From assembly GCA_005883305.1 (NCBI GenBank), contig VBAC01000002.1, positions 62,001 through 126,000 on the forward strand: a stretch of DNA of 64,000 bases, given 5' to 3'. Positions 43,115-51,891 of this stretch are shown one piece after another. This DNA is from Alphaproteobacteria bacterium (lineage in GTDB: Bacteria; Pseudomonadota; Alphaproteobacteria; Sphingomonadales; Sphingomonadaceae). The position numbers and the translations under genes are program-made. The notes beneath the pieces are model-generated. The model made no database searches. It saw only the letters and a list, made by a program, of their open reading frames with translations, and had not been told where the DNA came from. Positions within the stretch are counted from its first letter, which is position 1; each line of letters starts with the position of its first letter.

Positions 43115-44112
43115 TGGAGACTCGATCGAACCAGATCCTGGTCGGCAGCATCACTTTGGGCCTGCTCGCCGCCCTGGTCATCTTCATCGTCTGGCTCAGC
43201 CAGCTCTCGAACGGCGGAGAGAAGGTCTACGACGTCTTCTTCCAGCAGTCGGTGGAGGGCCTCGCCGAGGGCTCCCAGGTCACCTTCTCGGGCGTCCCCG
43301 TCGGCCAGATCCAGTCGATCAACCTGGAGCCGCAAAGCCCGAACTTCATCCGCGTCAGGATCAAGGTCAAGGACCGGACTCCGGTGCTCGAAGGCTCGAC
43401 CGCGACCATCCGCGGCGTGGGCTTCACTGGCGTTTCGCAGATCCAGATCGATCCGCCGGAAAATCCCGCGCCGGGCCAGCCGCGCCGCCGGCACCGCGAG
43501 ATCCAGTGCCCCGAGGCCAATCCGCAGGCCGAATGTCCCTATGGCGTGCCGGTGATTCCGACCAAGCCGGGCGCTCTCGGCCAGCTGCTCAACACCGCGC
43601 CGGAGCTGCTCGAGCGCGTCTCGACCCTGACCGAGCGGCTGACCGAGCTTCTCTCCGACCGCAACCAGGAATCGATCGCCGGAATCCTCGACAATCTCGA
43701 GCAGGTGAGCCACTCGCTCGCCGAGCGCAGCCCGGAGATCGCCGCGACCATCGCCGAGGCGCGGATCGCCATCCGCCAGGCGGGCAACGCCGCCGACCGG
43801 ATCGGCGAGCTCGCTGCCTCGACCAACACGCTCGTCGATCGCGACGGCCGCCCGCTGATCGCGGACCTCAGGCGAACACTGCGCGCCGCGGACGAGAGCA
43901 TCGGGGAGCTGCAGGGCGCGGTTCACGACGCGAGGCCCGGGATCCAGGCCTTCTCCAACCAGACACTGCCCGAGGTCGGGCAGCTCATCCGCGATCTTCG
44001 AGCGACGTCCGAATCGCTGCGCGAGATCACCGACCGGATGAATCAGCGCGGAGTCGGTGGAATCATCGGCGGGCAGCAGCTGCCCGATTATCACGGCGGA
44101 AGAAGGAACTGA
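43114..44112 (+). CDS. MlaD-family (MCE domain) periplasmic lipid-binding protein
   Basis: 332 residues. One N-terminal helix (ILVGSITLGLLAALVIFIVWLSQL) anchors it; the MCE domain occupies roughly residues 38-115 (VYDVFFQQSVEGLAEGSQVTFSGVPVGQIQSINLEPQSPNFIRVRIKVKDRTPV). A long helical C-terminus (ERVSTLTERLTELLSDRNQESIAGILDNLEQVSHSLAERSPEI and further) is much longer than E. coli MlaD and may form an alpha-helical tube or coiled coil bridging the periplasm. Two cysteines (CPEANPQAECP) sit in a loop after the MCE domain. Two bases before the next gene. Confidence 0.92.
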   Translation: METRSNQILVGSITLGLLAALVIFIVWLSQLSNGGEKVYDVFFQQSVEGLAEGSQVTFSGVPVGQIQSINLEPQSPNFIRVRIKVKDRTPVLEGSTATIRGVGFTGVSQIQIDPPENPAPGQPRRRHREIQCPEANPQAECPYGVPVIPTKPGALGQLLNTAPELLERVSTLTERLTELLSDRNQESIAGILDNLEQVSHSLAERSPEIAATIAEARIAIRQAGNAADRIGELAASTNTLVDRDGRPLIADLRRTLRAADESIGELQGAVHDARPGIQAFSNQTLPEVGQLIRDLRATSESLREITDRMNQRGVGGIIGGQQLPDYHGGRRN

Positions 44113-44114
44113 CC

Positions 44115-44693
44115 ATGCGCGCAAGGCTCATCGCCGCCGCTTTTGCGACCCTCGCTTTGTCCGCCTGCTTCGGCGGCGGGGCTCCCGAGGCGCTGCTGAC
44201 CCTGACGCCGTCGGAGACCCGCCCGGTCGCCCAACCGCGAAGCGCCGCTCCCGGAGAGGCGGTGACCGTCGTGGTGCCGACCGTGCCCCAGGCGCTGCGC
44301 ACGACCCGGGTGCCAGTCTATGTCAGCGAGACCCGGGTCCAGTATCTCAAGGACGCGGTGTGGGTGGAGAACCCCGGGCCGTTGTTCGGCCGCCTGCTCG
44401 GGGAAACGATTTCCGCCAGGACCGGACGAGTCGTGCTCGATCCCAGCCAGTACAGCCACGATCCGGGTACCCGGATCACCGGCCAGCTTCAGCGCTTCGG
44501 GCTCGATCCGAATGCGATGGAGGTGGTCGTCGTCTACGACGCCGCGATGCAGCGCGCGGCCGGCGGCGTGACGACCAACAGGTTCGAGGCCCGTGTCGCC
44601 GTGGCCGCGGACACGCCGGCGGCGGTGGCCCCGGCGCTCAACCAGGCGGCAAACCAGGTCGCCGACCAAGTGGCCGCGTGGATCGGCGGCTGA
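44115..44693 (+). CDS. ABC-type transport auxiliary lipoprotein (PqiC/DUF330-like)
   Basis: 192-residue lipoprotein with lipobox LALSACFGGG (Cys20). The mature part, ALLTLTPSETRPV, VPVYVSETRVQYLKDAVWVENPGPLFGRLLGETISARTGRVVLDPSQY, reads as the MlaC-distinct outer-membrane partner found beside MCE systems (PqiC-like). It likely links the MCE complex to the outer membrane. Last gene of the four-gene lipid-transport operon; a family B element follows. Confidence 0.85.
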   Translation: MRARLIAAAFATLALSACFGGGAPEALLTLTPSETRPVAQPRSAAPGEAVTVVVPTVPQALRTTRVPVYVSETRVQYLKDAVWVENPGPLFGRLLGETISARTGRVVLDPSQYSHDPGTRITGQLQRFGLDPNAMEVVVVYDAAMQRAAGGVTTNRFEARVAVAADTPAAVAPALNQAANQVADQVAAWIGG

Positions 44694-44716
44694 TGAAAGA
44701 GAATACCCTCCATTTT

Positions 44717-44829
44717 CGCTCGTCCTGAGTAGCCGTTGAGCGAAGTCGAAACGGCGTATCGAAGGACGCTATGGATCGGCCCTTCGATACGGGCCTTCGC
44801 CGAGCTCAGTCCCTACTCAGGATGAGCGG
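44717..44829. repeat. Inverted-repeat element, family B copy 3
   Basis: Ends CGCTCGTCCTGAGTAG and CTACTCAGGATGAGCG pair with one mismatch; interior GTCGAAACGGCGTATCGAAGGA and TCCCTACTCAG. It uses the GAGTAG version of the family, like copy 4, rather than GAGGAG. It fills the convergent gap between the lipid-transport operon and pepN. Confidence 0.85.
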
Positions 44830-44842
44830 GAATGAAGCAGCT

Positions 44843-47425
44843 CTAGGCCAGGCTCTTGCTCACCTGCTCGAACACGTCCTTCGACAGGGCGGGCTCGGCC
44901 AGCAACCGCTCGAGCTCGGCGCGCATCCTCGCCGCGCGGTCCTCGCCGAACCTGCGCCAGCGGCCGAGCGGCGGCACCAGCTTGGCCGCGTTCTGCGGGT
45001 TGAGCTTGTCGACGGCGAGGATCGAATTGGCGAGGAAGCGATAGCCTTCGCCGGAGCCGTGGTGGAGCGCGCGCTGGTTGGCCCCGAACGCGCCGATCAG
45101 GGACCGCAGCCGGTTCGGGTTGACCAGGCTGAAATCCGGGTGGGCGAGCAACCGCTGGACCGCTCGGAGCGTGTCGTCGCGGCTGGATAGCGCCTGCGCG
45201 GTGAACCATTTGTCGATCACCAGCGCGTCGCCGCGGTAGCGATCGTAGAAATCGCGAAGCGCCGTCTCGCGCTGGGACGCCTCGCTGTTGGCGAGCACGG
45301 TCAGCGCGCCCTGGCGGTCGGTCATGTTGTCGGCGCTCTCGAACTGGCGAAGCGCCAGCGCGGGAGCGTCGGAGGCTCCGGAGGCCATCAGGAACCCGAG
45401 CGCGACGGTCTTGAGGCGCCGAGCGCCTTTGGCGGCCGGGGACAGCTCGAAGCGGTTGGCGGCGGTCGCGGCATAAGCGGAGCGCCATTGCGGCTCCAGC
45501 TCGCGGCTGAGCCGCTCGCGCAAGCGTTCGCGAACTTCGTGGATCGCGTCCGGCTCGACGACCTTCATCTGGTCGCCGATGAAGCTTTCGGTCGGCGCGA
45601 GCACGGCCTCGGCGACGAACGCCTGGTCGAGGCCCGGATCGGCGAGCGTATCGCGCACCGCCTCGACGACCGGATCGAAATCCTCGGCCTCGCCGCCGAT
45701 CGAGGCGAGCATCGTGCACAGCATCAGCTGCTGCATCGCCTCGTAGCGCGCGAACGGATCGTCGTCGTGGGCGGAGAGGAAGGCGAGGTCTGCCGGCCCG
45801 CGGTCGCTTTCGACGACGATCGGGGCGGAAAAGCCGCGGTTGATCGACAGGACCGGCCGTTCGCCGCCATCCTCGACGACGATCTCCTGCGCCGGCTGGT
45901 CGAGCAGGACGAGCCGGTCGGCATGCTTGGTCCCGCTTTCCGCCCCGAACAAGGCGAGCCGCAGGGGGATCGGCAGCGGCTGCTTGACCGGCTGGCCCGG
46001 CGTCGGCGGCGTGCTCTGCTCGAGGCGGATTCGCGCTTTCCCGCCCTCGTGCGCGATGCTCGCCTTCACCCGCGGCGTTCCCGCCTGGCTGTACCAGGCG
46101 CGGAAGTGGGAAAGGTCGACCCCGCTCGAATCCTCCATCGCCCGGACGAAATCCTCGCAGGTCGCCGCCTCGCCGTCGTGGCGCTCGAAATAGAGGTCGC
46201 TTCCGGCGCGGAACTTCTCCGGGCCGAGCAGGGTGTGCATCATTCGGATCAGCTCGGCGCCCTTGGTGTAGATCGTCGCCGTGTAGAAATTAGAAATCTC
46301 GATATAGGATTCCGGCCGCACCGGGTGGGCGAGCGGCCCGGCGTCCTCGGGGAATTGCGCGGCCCTCAGCGCGCGCACGTCCTCGATCCTCTTGACCGCC
46401 GGCGAGCCCATGGCCGCCGAAAAGCTCTGGTCGCGAAAGACGGTGAAGCCTTCCTTCAGCGAGAGCTGGAACCAGTCGCGGCAGGTCACCCGGTCGCCGG
46501 ACCAATTGTGGAAATATTCATGCGCGACGACGGCCGCGACCGCGTCGTAATCCATGTCGGTCGCGGTCTCCGGATCGACCAGGATGTAGCGCGAGTTGAA
46601 GATGTTGAGGCCCTTGTTCTCCATCGCGCCGAAGTTGAAATCGGCGACGGCGACGATGTTGAACGTGTCGAGGTCATATTCGCGGCCGTAGACCTCCTCG
46701 TCCCACTTCATCGCCGCCTTGAGCGATTCCATGGCGTGGCCGGTGCGCGCAACGTCGCCCTCGCGCACCCAGATGCCGAGCTGGACCGTCCGGCCGGAGC
46801 GGGTGACGAAGCTGTCGCGGTTGCAGGCGAGATCGCCGGCGACGAGCGCGAACAGGTAGGAGGGCTTGGGGAACGGGTCGTGCCATTCGGCGAAGTGCCG
46901 CTCATCGGGAAGATCGCCGCCGCCCTCGTGATTGCCGTTCGAAAGCAGGATCGGAAAGCGTGCCTTGTCGGCGGTCATCCGCACCCGGTAGCGGGTCAGC
47001 ACGTCGGGCCGGTCGGGGAAGGGCGTGATCCGCCGGAAACCCTCGGCCTCGCACTGCGTGCAGAGGATTCCCCCCGATTCGTAGAGGCCCATCAACTTGG
47101 TGTTGGCCCTGGGGTTGATTTCGCTGACCGTCTCGACGGTGTGACGATCGCCGTCCAGATCGACGAGCAGCGCGCCATCCTCGCTGCGCCAGCTTCGCTC
47201 ATTGCCGTCGACCGTGAGGCTGCTCAAAGTTCCGTCCCCGGTTTCCAGGCGAAGCGGCGCGGCGTGATTTCCATTGCGCTCGACCTCGAGAATCGCGTGC
47301 ACGATCGTCCGCTCCGCCCCAAGCTCGAAATCCAGGCTGATCTCGGGCACCAGCCACTCGGGCGGGCGGTAATCTTCGCGGCGGATCGCGGCCGGCGCGG
47401 CGACCGCATTCTGGGCGTCAAGCAT
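44843..47425 (-). CDS. pepN: Aminopeptidase N (M1 family)
   Basis: 860-residue zinc aminopeptidase, acting on cytosolic peptides. The exopeptidase motif is FNFGAMENKGLNIFN; the zinc site is VAHEYFHNWSGDRVTCRDWFQLSLKEG, with HExxH and a Glu 19 residues after. The N-terminal beta domain (LYESGGILCTQCEAEGFRRITPFPDRPDVL) and the C-terminal DUF3458-type helical domain (REKFRAGSDLYFERHDGEAATCEDFVRAMED and following) are complete. Length is normal for gamma/alphaproteobacterial PepN (~860-870). It precedes a transglutaminase gene on the same strand by 14 bases upstream. Confidence 0.96.
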   Translation of the reverse strand: MLDAQNAVAAPAAIRREDYRPPEWLVPEISLDFELGAERTIVHAILEVERNGNHAAPLRLETGDGTLSSLTVDGNERSWRSEDGALLVDLDGDRHTVETVSEINPRANTKLMGLYESGGILCTQCEAEGFRRITPFPDRPDVLTRYRVRMTADKARFPILLSNGNHEGGGDLPDERHFAEWHDPFPKPSYLFALVAGDLACNRDSFVTRSGRTVQLGIWVREGDVARTGHAMESLKAAMKWDEEVYGREYDLDTFNIVAVADFNFGAMENKGLNIFNSRYILVDPETATDMDYDAVAAVVAHEYFHNWSGDRVTCRDWFQLSLKEGFTVFRDQSFSAAMGSPAVKRIEDVRALRAAQFPEDAGPLAHPVRPESYIEISNFYTATIYTKGAELIRMMHTLLGPEKFRAGSDLYFERHDGEAATCEDFVRAMEDSSGVDLSHFRAWYSQAGTPRVKASIAHEGGKARIRLEQSTPPTPGQPVKQPLPIPLRLALFGAESGTKHADRLVLLDQPAQEIVVEDGGERPVLSINRGFSAPIVVESDRGPADLAFLSAHDDDPFARYEAMQQLMLCTMLASIGGEAEDFDPVVEAVRDTLADPGLDQAFVAEAVLAPTESFIGDQMKVVEPDAIHEVRERLRERLSRELEPQWRSAYAATAANRFELSPAAKGARRLKTVALGFLMASGASDAPALALRQFESADNMTDRQGALTVLANSEASQRETALRDFYDRYRGDALVIDKWFTAQALSSRDDTLRAVQRLLAHPDFSLVNPNRLRSLIGAFGANQRALHHGSGEGYRFLANSILAVDKLNPQNAAKLVPPLGRWRRFGEDRAARMRAELERLLAEPALSKDVFEQVSKSLA

Positions 47426-47439
47426 GGCGGGCCTCTATC

Positions 47440-48222
47440 TCATTCGCCGGCGCGCGTCACCGTGACGCGCTGGCTCCGCATCTCGGCGCTGCCGAAGATC
47501 GTCATGAAGGCGATGTCGGTGGCGTCGCGGCCGACTCCGATGCGGACCATCCCCTCGACCGGGGCGAGGCAGGTCGCGTCGACCAGCCGCCAGCCGCCGT
47601 CGAGCCAGGCCTCGACCACGGCGTGGAAATCGGCCGGCTCGAGGTCCAGGGCGTAAGCGGAGACCAGCCGCGCCGGAATGCCTGCCGCGCGCGCGAAGCT
47701 GGCCGTCAGATGGGCGAAATCCCGGCAGACGCCGCGGCGGGAAACGAAGGCATCCACGGCTGTGGTCGTGGAGTCGCTCGACCCGGCGGCATAATCCATC
47801 TTGCCCTTGATCCAGTCGGCCATGGCGGCGAGCTTGGCTCCTCCTTCGAGGCTGCCGAAGGTCTTTTGGACGAAGGCCTCGAACCGATCGGATTCGCAGT
47901 AGCGGCTGGGCCAGATGTAGGGCACGACCTCGGGGGGAAGGCTGGGCAGCGGTGCCGCCGGCAGGCTCTCCAGTGCCATCGAAGGCCGCTCGACGTCGAC
48001 CGTCGCTCGATAGCGGACCCGGGTCGTTCCCTCGCCGCGCATCCAAGTGCGCCGGCCGATCCCGTCCTCGCCGGCGACCGGGCGCAAGGGCTCGGCCCCG
48101 TCGACGGTCAGCAGGTCCTCGATCAGGCGCTGGTCGGGCAGCTGGGCGACCTCGATCGCCAGCAGCACGTCGGCGGCTTCCGGAAAATAATAGTCGAGCT
48201 CTACGTTGACATTGAGCCGCAC
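47440..48222 (-). CDS. Transglutaminase-like cysteine peptidase-fold protein
   Basis: 260 residues. The catalytic triad of the transglutaminase fold is visible: Cys in SRRGVCRDFAHLTASFARAAGIPARLVSAY, His in PADFHAVVEAWLDGGWRLVDAT, Asp in DATCLAP. An N-terminal beta domain (LNVNVELDYYFPEAADVLLAIEVAQ) precedes it, as in the bacterial transglutaminase N family. The actual substrate is unknown. I set the start at GTG 48222 because AAGGGAGG lies seven bases before it; longer frames overlap unrelated sequence. pepN follows 14 bases downstream, so the pair is probably one operon. Confidence 0.9.
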   Translation of the reverse strand: MRLNVNVELDYYFPEAADVLLAIEVAQLPDQRLIEDLLTVDGAEPLRPVAGEDGIGRRTWMRGEGTTRVRYRATVDVERPSMALESLPAAPLPSLPPEVVPYIWPSRYCESDRFEAFVQKTFGSLEGGAKLAAMADWIKGKMDYAAGSSDSTTTAVDAFVSRRGVCRDFAHLTASFARAAGIPARLVSAYALDLEPADFHAVVEAWLDGGWRLVDATCLAPVEGMVRIGVGRDATDIAFMTIFGSAEMRSQRVTVTRAGE

Positions 48223-48299
48223 CCGCAAACCTCCCTTGTGCGCGCCAAACGCGCGAGCGAGCCTTAGGAGCCGCGCCGCCGGAGCGCCAGCGCGCCCGG

Positions 48300-49226
48300 C
48301 TATTCCGCCAGCGCCGGCCCCGCCGGGCGGCCCTGGCGCAGCGCGAGCAGCAGGCCGGCGATGGTCAGCAGCCCGCCGGCGGTAGCCAGCGGCGACCAGC
48401 GATAGTTTTCGAACGCCGTCGAGAGCGCCATCGCCACGACCGGGATCAGCACGCTCGAATAGGCCGCGCGCGCCGGGCCGATGGCGCGGATAATCCGATA
48501 ATAGAGCCAGAAGGCGAGCGCCGAGGCGACGATGCTGAGATAGACGAGCCCCAGCCAGTAAGACGGGCGTGCGTCGAAGACCGGCGGGCCGATGAACAGC
48601 AGGGCATAGAGCGCGTCGGCCGAGGCGCCGTAGAGCATCGCCCAGCCGAGCATGATCGTCACCGGCCGTGCGCGCATGGCCGGCATCAGCTGCATGACGT
48701 TGGCGAAGGAGGCAGCGAGCACCGCGCACAGCACGAAGGCGAGGCCGCGCAATATGTCGGCGCTTGGCGTGCCGGCTGCGCGGATCTCCTGGAGGAACAG
48801 AAGCCCGACTCCGGCCATCGCCACCGCCGAGCCGAGCACGAACCGGCCGCTCACGCGCTGGCCGAAGAACGCCCAGGCGAGCGCCGCATTGGGCGCAACC
48901 AGCAATGCGAAGACGACAGCGGCAAGGCCCGAGGTGATGTAGATTTCCGAAGCGTAAACGAAGCTGTAATTGACCACGAACTGGAAGGTGCCGAGAAGCA
49001 CCGCAAGCACATAGCCGCCGCGCCCGAGCCGAAGGCTCGCGCCGGCCAGCCTTCCGAGCAGCAGCATCACCGCCCCGGCGATGAAGAAGCGGTAGCTGAC
49101 CGACCAGACCGGCGGGACGATCCCAAGCTGGCCCTTGATGACGATCCAGGTCGAGCTCCAGATCAGGGTGATGAGGAGGAAAGGCAGGAGGATCTTCGGA
49201 TCGCGAAAGCCGCCCGCTTCGCTCAC
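48300..49226 (-). CDS. EamA/DMT-family transporter
   Basis: 308-residue transporter with ten helices in two EamA repeats. Helices seen include ILLPFLLITLIWSSTWIVIKGQ, YVLAVLLGTFQFVVNYSFVYASEIYITSGLAAVVFALLV, IMLGWAMLYGASADALYALL and YLSIVASALAFWLYYRIIRAIGPARAAYSSVLIPVVAMALS. Substrate unknown. The start is GTG at 49226, overlapping the threonine-aldolase stop (GTGA), so it is coupled to it; amino-acid export is therefore a guess from context. Confidence 0.88.
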   Translation of the reverse strand: MSEAGGFRDPKILLPFLLITLIWSSTWIVIKGQLGIVPPVWSVSYRFFIAGAVMLLLGRLAGASLRLGRGGYVLAVLLGTFQFVVNYSFVYASEIYITSGLAAVVFALLVAPNAALAWAFFGQRVSGRFVLGSAVAMAGVGLLFLQEIRAAGTPSADILRGLAFVLCAVLAASFANVMQLMPAMRARPVTIMLGWAMLYGASADALYALLFIGPPVFDARPSYWLGLVYLSIVASALAFWLYYRIIRAIGPARAAYSSVLIPVVAMALSTAFENYRWSPLATAGGLLTIAGLLLALRQGRPAGPALAE

Positions 49227-50242
49227 AGGGCGCGGATCGCGGCGGCGAGCGCGTCGACATGGGCGGGATCGCTATCCCAACTCGTCACCAGCCGCGCCTC
49301 GCCCGGCCCCCATTGATAGAAGTCGAAGCCTTGGGACCGCAGCGCTTCATCCTCCTCGGCCGACAGGCGGATGAACACCTCGTTGGCTTCCGCCGGATGG
49401 ATCACCCGGTCGGGTCCGGCCGCCGCGGCAAGGCGGTCCGCCGCTTCATTGGCGGCGCGGGCATTGCGCAACCAGACGTCGCCTTCGATCATCGCCAGCA
49501 TCTGGGCGGCGAGATAGCGGCCCTTGGACAGCAGGTGGCCGGCCCGCTTGCGCCGGTAGCTGGTGGCCTCGGCGAGCGCGGGATCGAACAGGATCAATGC
49601 ATCGGCGCAGAGCCCGCCATTCTTGGTGAAGCCGAACGACAGCGCGTCCACCCCCGCCCGCCAGGTGAGATCGGCCGGGACGCAGCCGAGCCGGGCGACG
49701 GCATTCGCGAAGCGCGCGCCGTCGACATGGAAGTTGAGGCCCCGCGCGGTGCACAATTCGCCTAGGGCCGCGGTCTCTTCGGGGGTGTAGACCAGGCCAT
49801 ATTCGGTGGCGTTGGTGATCGAGAGCGCCGCCGGCTGAGAGCGGTGGACGTCGCCGGCGGCGATCCCTTCGGCGAGCGCCGCGACGGTATCGGGCGCGAG
49901 CTTGGCTCCCTCCCCTTCCCCCAGAAGGAGCTTAGCCCCGGCCGTGTAGAATTCCGGCGCGCCGCACTCGTCGACCTCGATATGGGCGTGACGGTGGCAG
50001 ATGATCCGGCCGTAAGGCGGGCACAGGGCGGCCAGCGCGAGGGCGTTGGCAGCGGTGCCGGTCGCTACCCACAAGGCCTCCACCTCGCGCTCGAACAGCT
50101 CTGAAAATGCTTCGTTCAGACGGCGGCTCCAGGAGTCGCCGTCATAGGCCGTGTCCAGCCAATTGGCCTCGCCGATCGCGGCCAGCGCCTCGGGACAGGC
50201 GGCGGCGGCATTGTCCGAGAAGAAGCGCATGCCAAAAGCCAT
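49223..50242 (-). CDS. Threonine aldolase family PLP enzyme
   Basis: 339-residue beta-eliminating lyase/threonine aldolase, splitting L-threonine or related beta-hydroxy amino acids to glycine and an aldehyde. PLP Lys in VDALSFGFTKNGGLCADAL; HVDGARFANAVARLG binds the cofactor ring; ATGTAANALALAAL; HAHIEVDECGAPEFYTAGAKLL. The start at 50242 (MAFGMRFFSDNAAAACPE) has a weak GGCGGG upstream; 50230 (MRFFSDN) is an alternative. Overlaps the EamA start. Divergent from the first PilZ gene. Confidence 0.9.
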   Translation of the reverse strand: MAFGMRFFSDNAAAACPEALAAIGEANWLDTAYDGDSWSRRLNEAFSELFEREVEALWVATGTAANALALAALCPPYGRIICHRHAHIEVDECGAPEFYTAGAKLLLGEGEGAKLAPDTVAALAEGIAAGDVHRSQPAALSITNATEYGLVYTPEETAALGELCTARGLNFHVDGARFANAVARLGCVPADLTWRAGVDALSFGFTKNGGLCADALILFDPALAEATSYRRKRAGHLLSKGRYLAAQMLAMIEGDVWLRNARAANEAADRLAAAAGPDRVIHPAEANEVFIRLSAEEDEALRSQGFDFYQWGPGEARLVTSWDSDPAHVDALAAAIRAL

Positions 50243-50365
50243 GAAAGGCCCGCCTGGCGGCGTCAACGCCCCTTTTCCCCAAGCCCGCAGATTCCGCCGC
50301 CCTCGTTTACTACAATTTAGCCCCCTGCCCGCTATGCGCGACAGCAAGGTTCACGGGACACAGAA

Positions 50366-50806
50366 ATGGGCGCAGAGAATTTCCAGAAGACGGCCGCCGG
50401 CAATCGCGGCGCGAAGCGTGCGAGGGTTTTGCTCGCGGCGAAGCTGCAGACCTCGTTCGGCGATGTCGAGGCGCGGCTTCGCGATCTGTCGCGCAAGGGC
50501 GCCCTGCTCGAATGCCCGCAGGTCCCCAATGTCGGCAGCGCCGTTGTCTTCATCCGGGGCGAGACCGTCGTCAATGCCCGCGTCGCCTGGGCCGCCGGCA
50601 ACCGCGTGGGCATCGAGTTCGACCGGATGATCGACGAGCACGAGCTTCTGATCCACATCGGCAAGCCGCCCAAGACGAGCGTCCAGACGCCCTATCCGCA
50701 AAGCTTTCGCCGCCCCGGAATCGGCAGGATGTCGGTCGAGGACCGCAAGGTCGCCCAAGCCTGGAGCATCGCCGTCGGCCTCACCCTCCCCGAGGACAAG
50801 AGCTAG
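50366..50806 (+). CDS. PilZ domain protein (c-di-GMP binding)
   Basis: 146 residues. A PilZ domain with both c-di-GMP motifs: RxxxR as RGAKR near residue 14, and DxSxxG as LRDLSRKGALLECP around residue 40, followed by the usual beta-barrel (VGSAVVFIRGETVVNARVAWAAGNRVGIEFDRMID). The C-terminal extension (PPKTSVQTPYPQSFRRPGIGRMSVEDRKVAQAWSIAVGL) has no known domain. Likely reports the second messenger to an unknown partner. Eleven bases precede a second PilZ gene. Confidence 0.88.
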   Translation: MGAENFQKTAAGNRGAKRARVLLAAKLQTSFGDVEARLRDLSRKGALLECPQVPNVGSAVVFIRGETVVNARVAWAAGNRVGIEFDRMIDEHELLIHIGKPPKTSVQTPYPQSFRRPGIGRMSVEDRKVAQAWSIAVGLTLPEDKS

Positions 50807-50817
50807 AGGCGGCGGCG

Positions 50818-51213
50818 ATGGACGCGTGGCGCAGCAGCAGCCAGTCAGCTTCCCCCGGCTCGTTCGGCGGGGCCTTCCTTTCGGGGGAGATTTCGCTCGG
50901 CCGGGACAGGTCCGAAGAGGCGGTCAACAGCCGCGTTTCGAAGCGCATCCAGACCGAGATCGGCGCGGGCCTGCGGCAACGCGGCGCTTCCGGCGTCTCG
51001 GTCGAGGTCACCGATCTTTCAACCCACGGCTTTCGCGCCAGCACCCATCTCGAGCTTGAGAAGGGCGCCGACGTGTGGCTCCGGCTTCCGGGGCTCGAAG
51101 CCTGCCACGCGAAGGTCGCCTGGGCGAAGGGAAACCTCATCGGCTGCGCCTTCGAACGGCCGCTTCACCCGGCGGTGCTCGACATGATCCTGCGCCGGTC
51201 GGGCAGGCGCTGA
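50818..51213 (+). CDS. PilZ domain protein (c-di-GMP binding)
   Basis: 131 residues. An N-terminal Ser/Gly-rich segment is followed by a PilZ domain with RVSKR (RxxxR, near residue 43) and EVTDLSTHGFRAST (DxSxxG), then WLRLPGLEACHAKVAWAKGNLIGCAFERPLHPAVLDMIL. It belongs to a different PilZ branch from its neighbour (C-terminal end differs, and only the barrel matches), so they are not a recent duplicate. Both have intact motifs. GGCGGCG precedes the ATG but is a weak ribosome site. Confidence 0.87.
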   Translation: MDAWRSSSQSASPGSFGGAFLSGEISLGRDRSEEAVNSRVSKRIQTEIGAGLRQRGASGVSVEVTDLSTHGFRASTHLELEKGADVWLRLPGLEACHAKVAWAKGNLIGCAFERPLHPAVLDMILRRSGRR

Positions 51214-51322
51214 CCCCCGGTCCGTACCCTAGGAGAATACCCCGGTTTCCCTCCTCGGGCGGGTGATTCGGAATCTGGAAATTCTTGTGTTAAGCCACCC
51301 GAGTCGAGGGGGAGGCGGCGGC

Positions 51323-51496
51323 ATGGAATCGGATTACCGATATTATTCGCGACGTGCGGCCGAGGAGCGGCGAAGGGCGAGCTATGCGGTCACGCAGGAA
51401 GCCCGCGAACGCCACAGCGAGCTCGCTTCCCTGTTCGCCGGCAAGGCCGCCGAGCACATTCGCCACGAAGCGGTCGCCCGGCTCAGGGCCGAGTGA
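51323..51496 (+). CDS. Small conserved sphingomonad-type protein
   Basis: 57 residues: MESDYRYYSRRAAEERRRASYAVTQEARERHSELASLFAGKAAEHIRHEAVARLRAE. Charged and helical with Tyr-rich start; the pattern YYxRRAxEErxrA...A...R..H.eLA..y is one I recognise from small proteins common in sphingomonads, function unknown. GAGGGGGAGG lies 9-17 bases upstream and sets the start at 51323. The tRNA-Thr gene begins 20 bases beyond on the other strand. Confidence 0.78.
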   Translation: MESDYRYYSRRAAEERRRASYAVTQEARERHSELASLFAGKAAEHIRHEAVARLRAE

Positions 51497-51515
51497 TCTT
51501 CCTGCGCCGGGGCGA

Positions 51516-51590
<75 letters not shown>

Positions 51591-51651
51591 CTATCGCTTT
51601 CCGGGGAAGCGGGCCTATGGCCGGTCCCTTCGGATGATGTCAAGGCGCGCC

Positions 51652-51789
51652 ATGCCCACCAGGGACGAAGAACGGGAGAAGCGCCTCGCCGCCGCGCTTC
51701 GCGAGAACCTCAAGCGGCGCAAGGCCCAGGCGCGGGGGACTGAGGACCAAGCGGAGAGGGATCCTCCACCCCCCGCTCATCCTGAGTAG
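51652..51789 (+). CDS. Very small basic protein whose stop codon lies in a repeat element
   Basis: 45 residues, starting MPTRDEEREKRLAAALRENL then KRRKAQARG; the last residues, PPPPAHPE, and the TAG are encoded by the first bases of the family B element beginning at 51773. The KRLAAALRENLKRRKAQAR helix matches small proteins of unknown role that I recognise in sphingomonads. The repeat seems to have replaced the native C-terminus. The ATG at 51652 lacks a clear ribosome site, so expression is uncertain. Confidence 0.6.
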   Translation: MPTRDEEREKRLAAALRENLKRRKAQARGTEDQAERDPPPPAHPE

Positions 51790-51875
51790 GGACTGAGCTT
51801 GGCGAAGGCCCGTATCGAAGGACGGTCCTTCGATACGCCGTTTCGACAAGCTCAACGGCTACTCAGGATGAGCGG
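51773..51875. repeat. Inverted-repeat element, family B copy 4, opposite orientation
   Basis: Ends CCGCTCATCCTGAGTAG and CTACTCAGGATGAGCGG pair perfectly. The interior reads in reverse compared with copies 1-3: GGCGAAGGCCCGTATCGAAGGA comes first and GTTTCGACAAGCTCAACGG last. It lies in the convergent gap before the M24 peptidase gene. Confidence 0.87.
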
Positions 51876-51891
51876 GGAGGGATGTCGTCTC

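Noticed and set aside
44843-47425. Opposite 722-codon frame within pepN (45488-47656)
   Set aside because: Antisense shadow; pepN shows all catalytic motifs.
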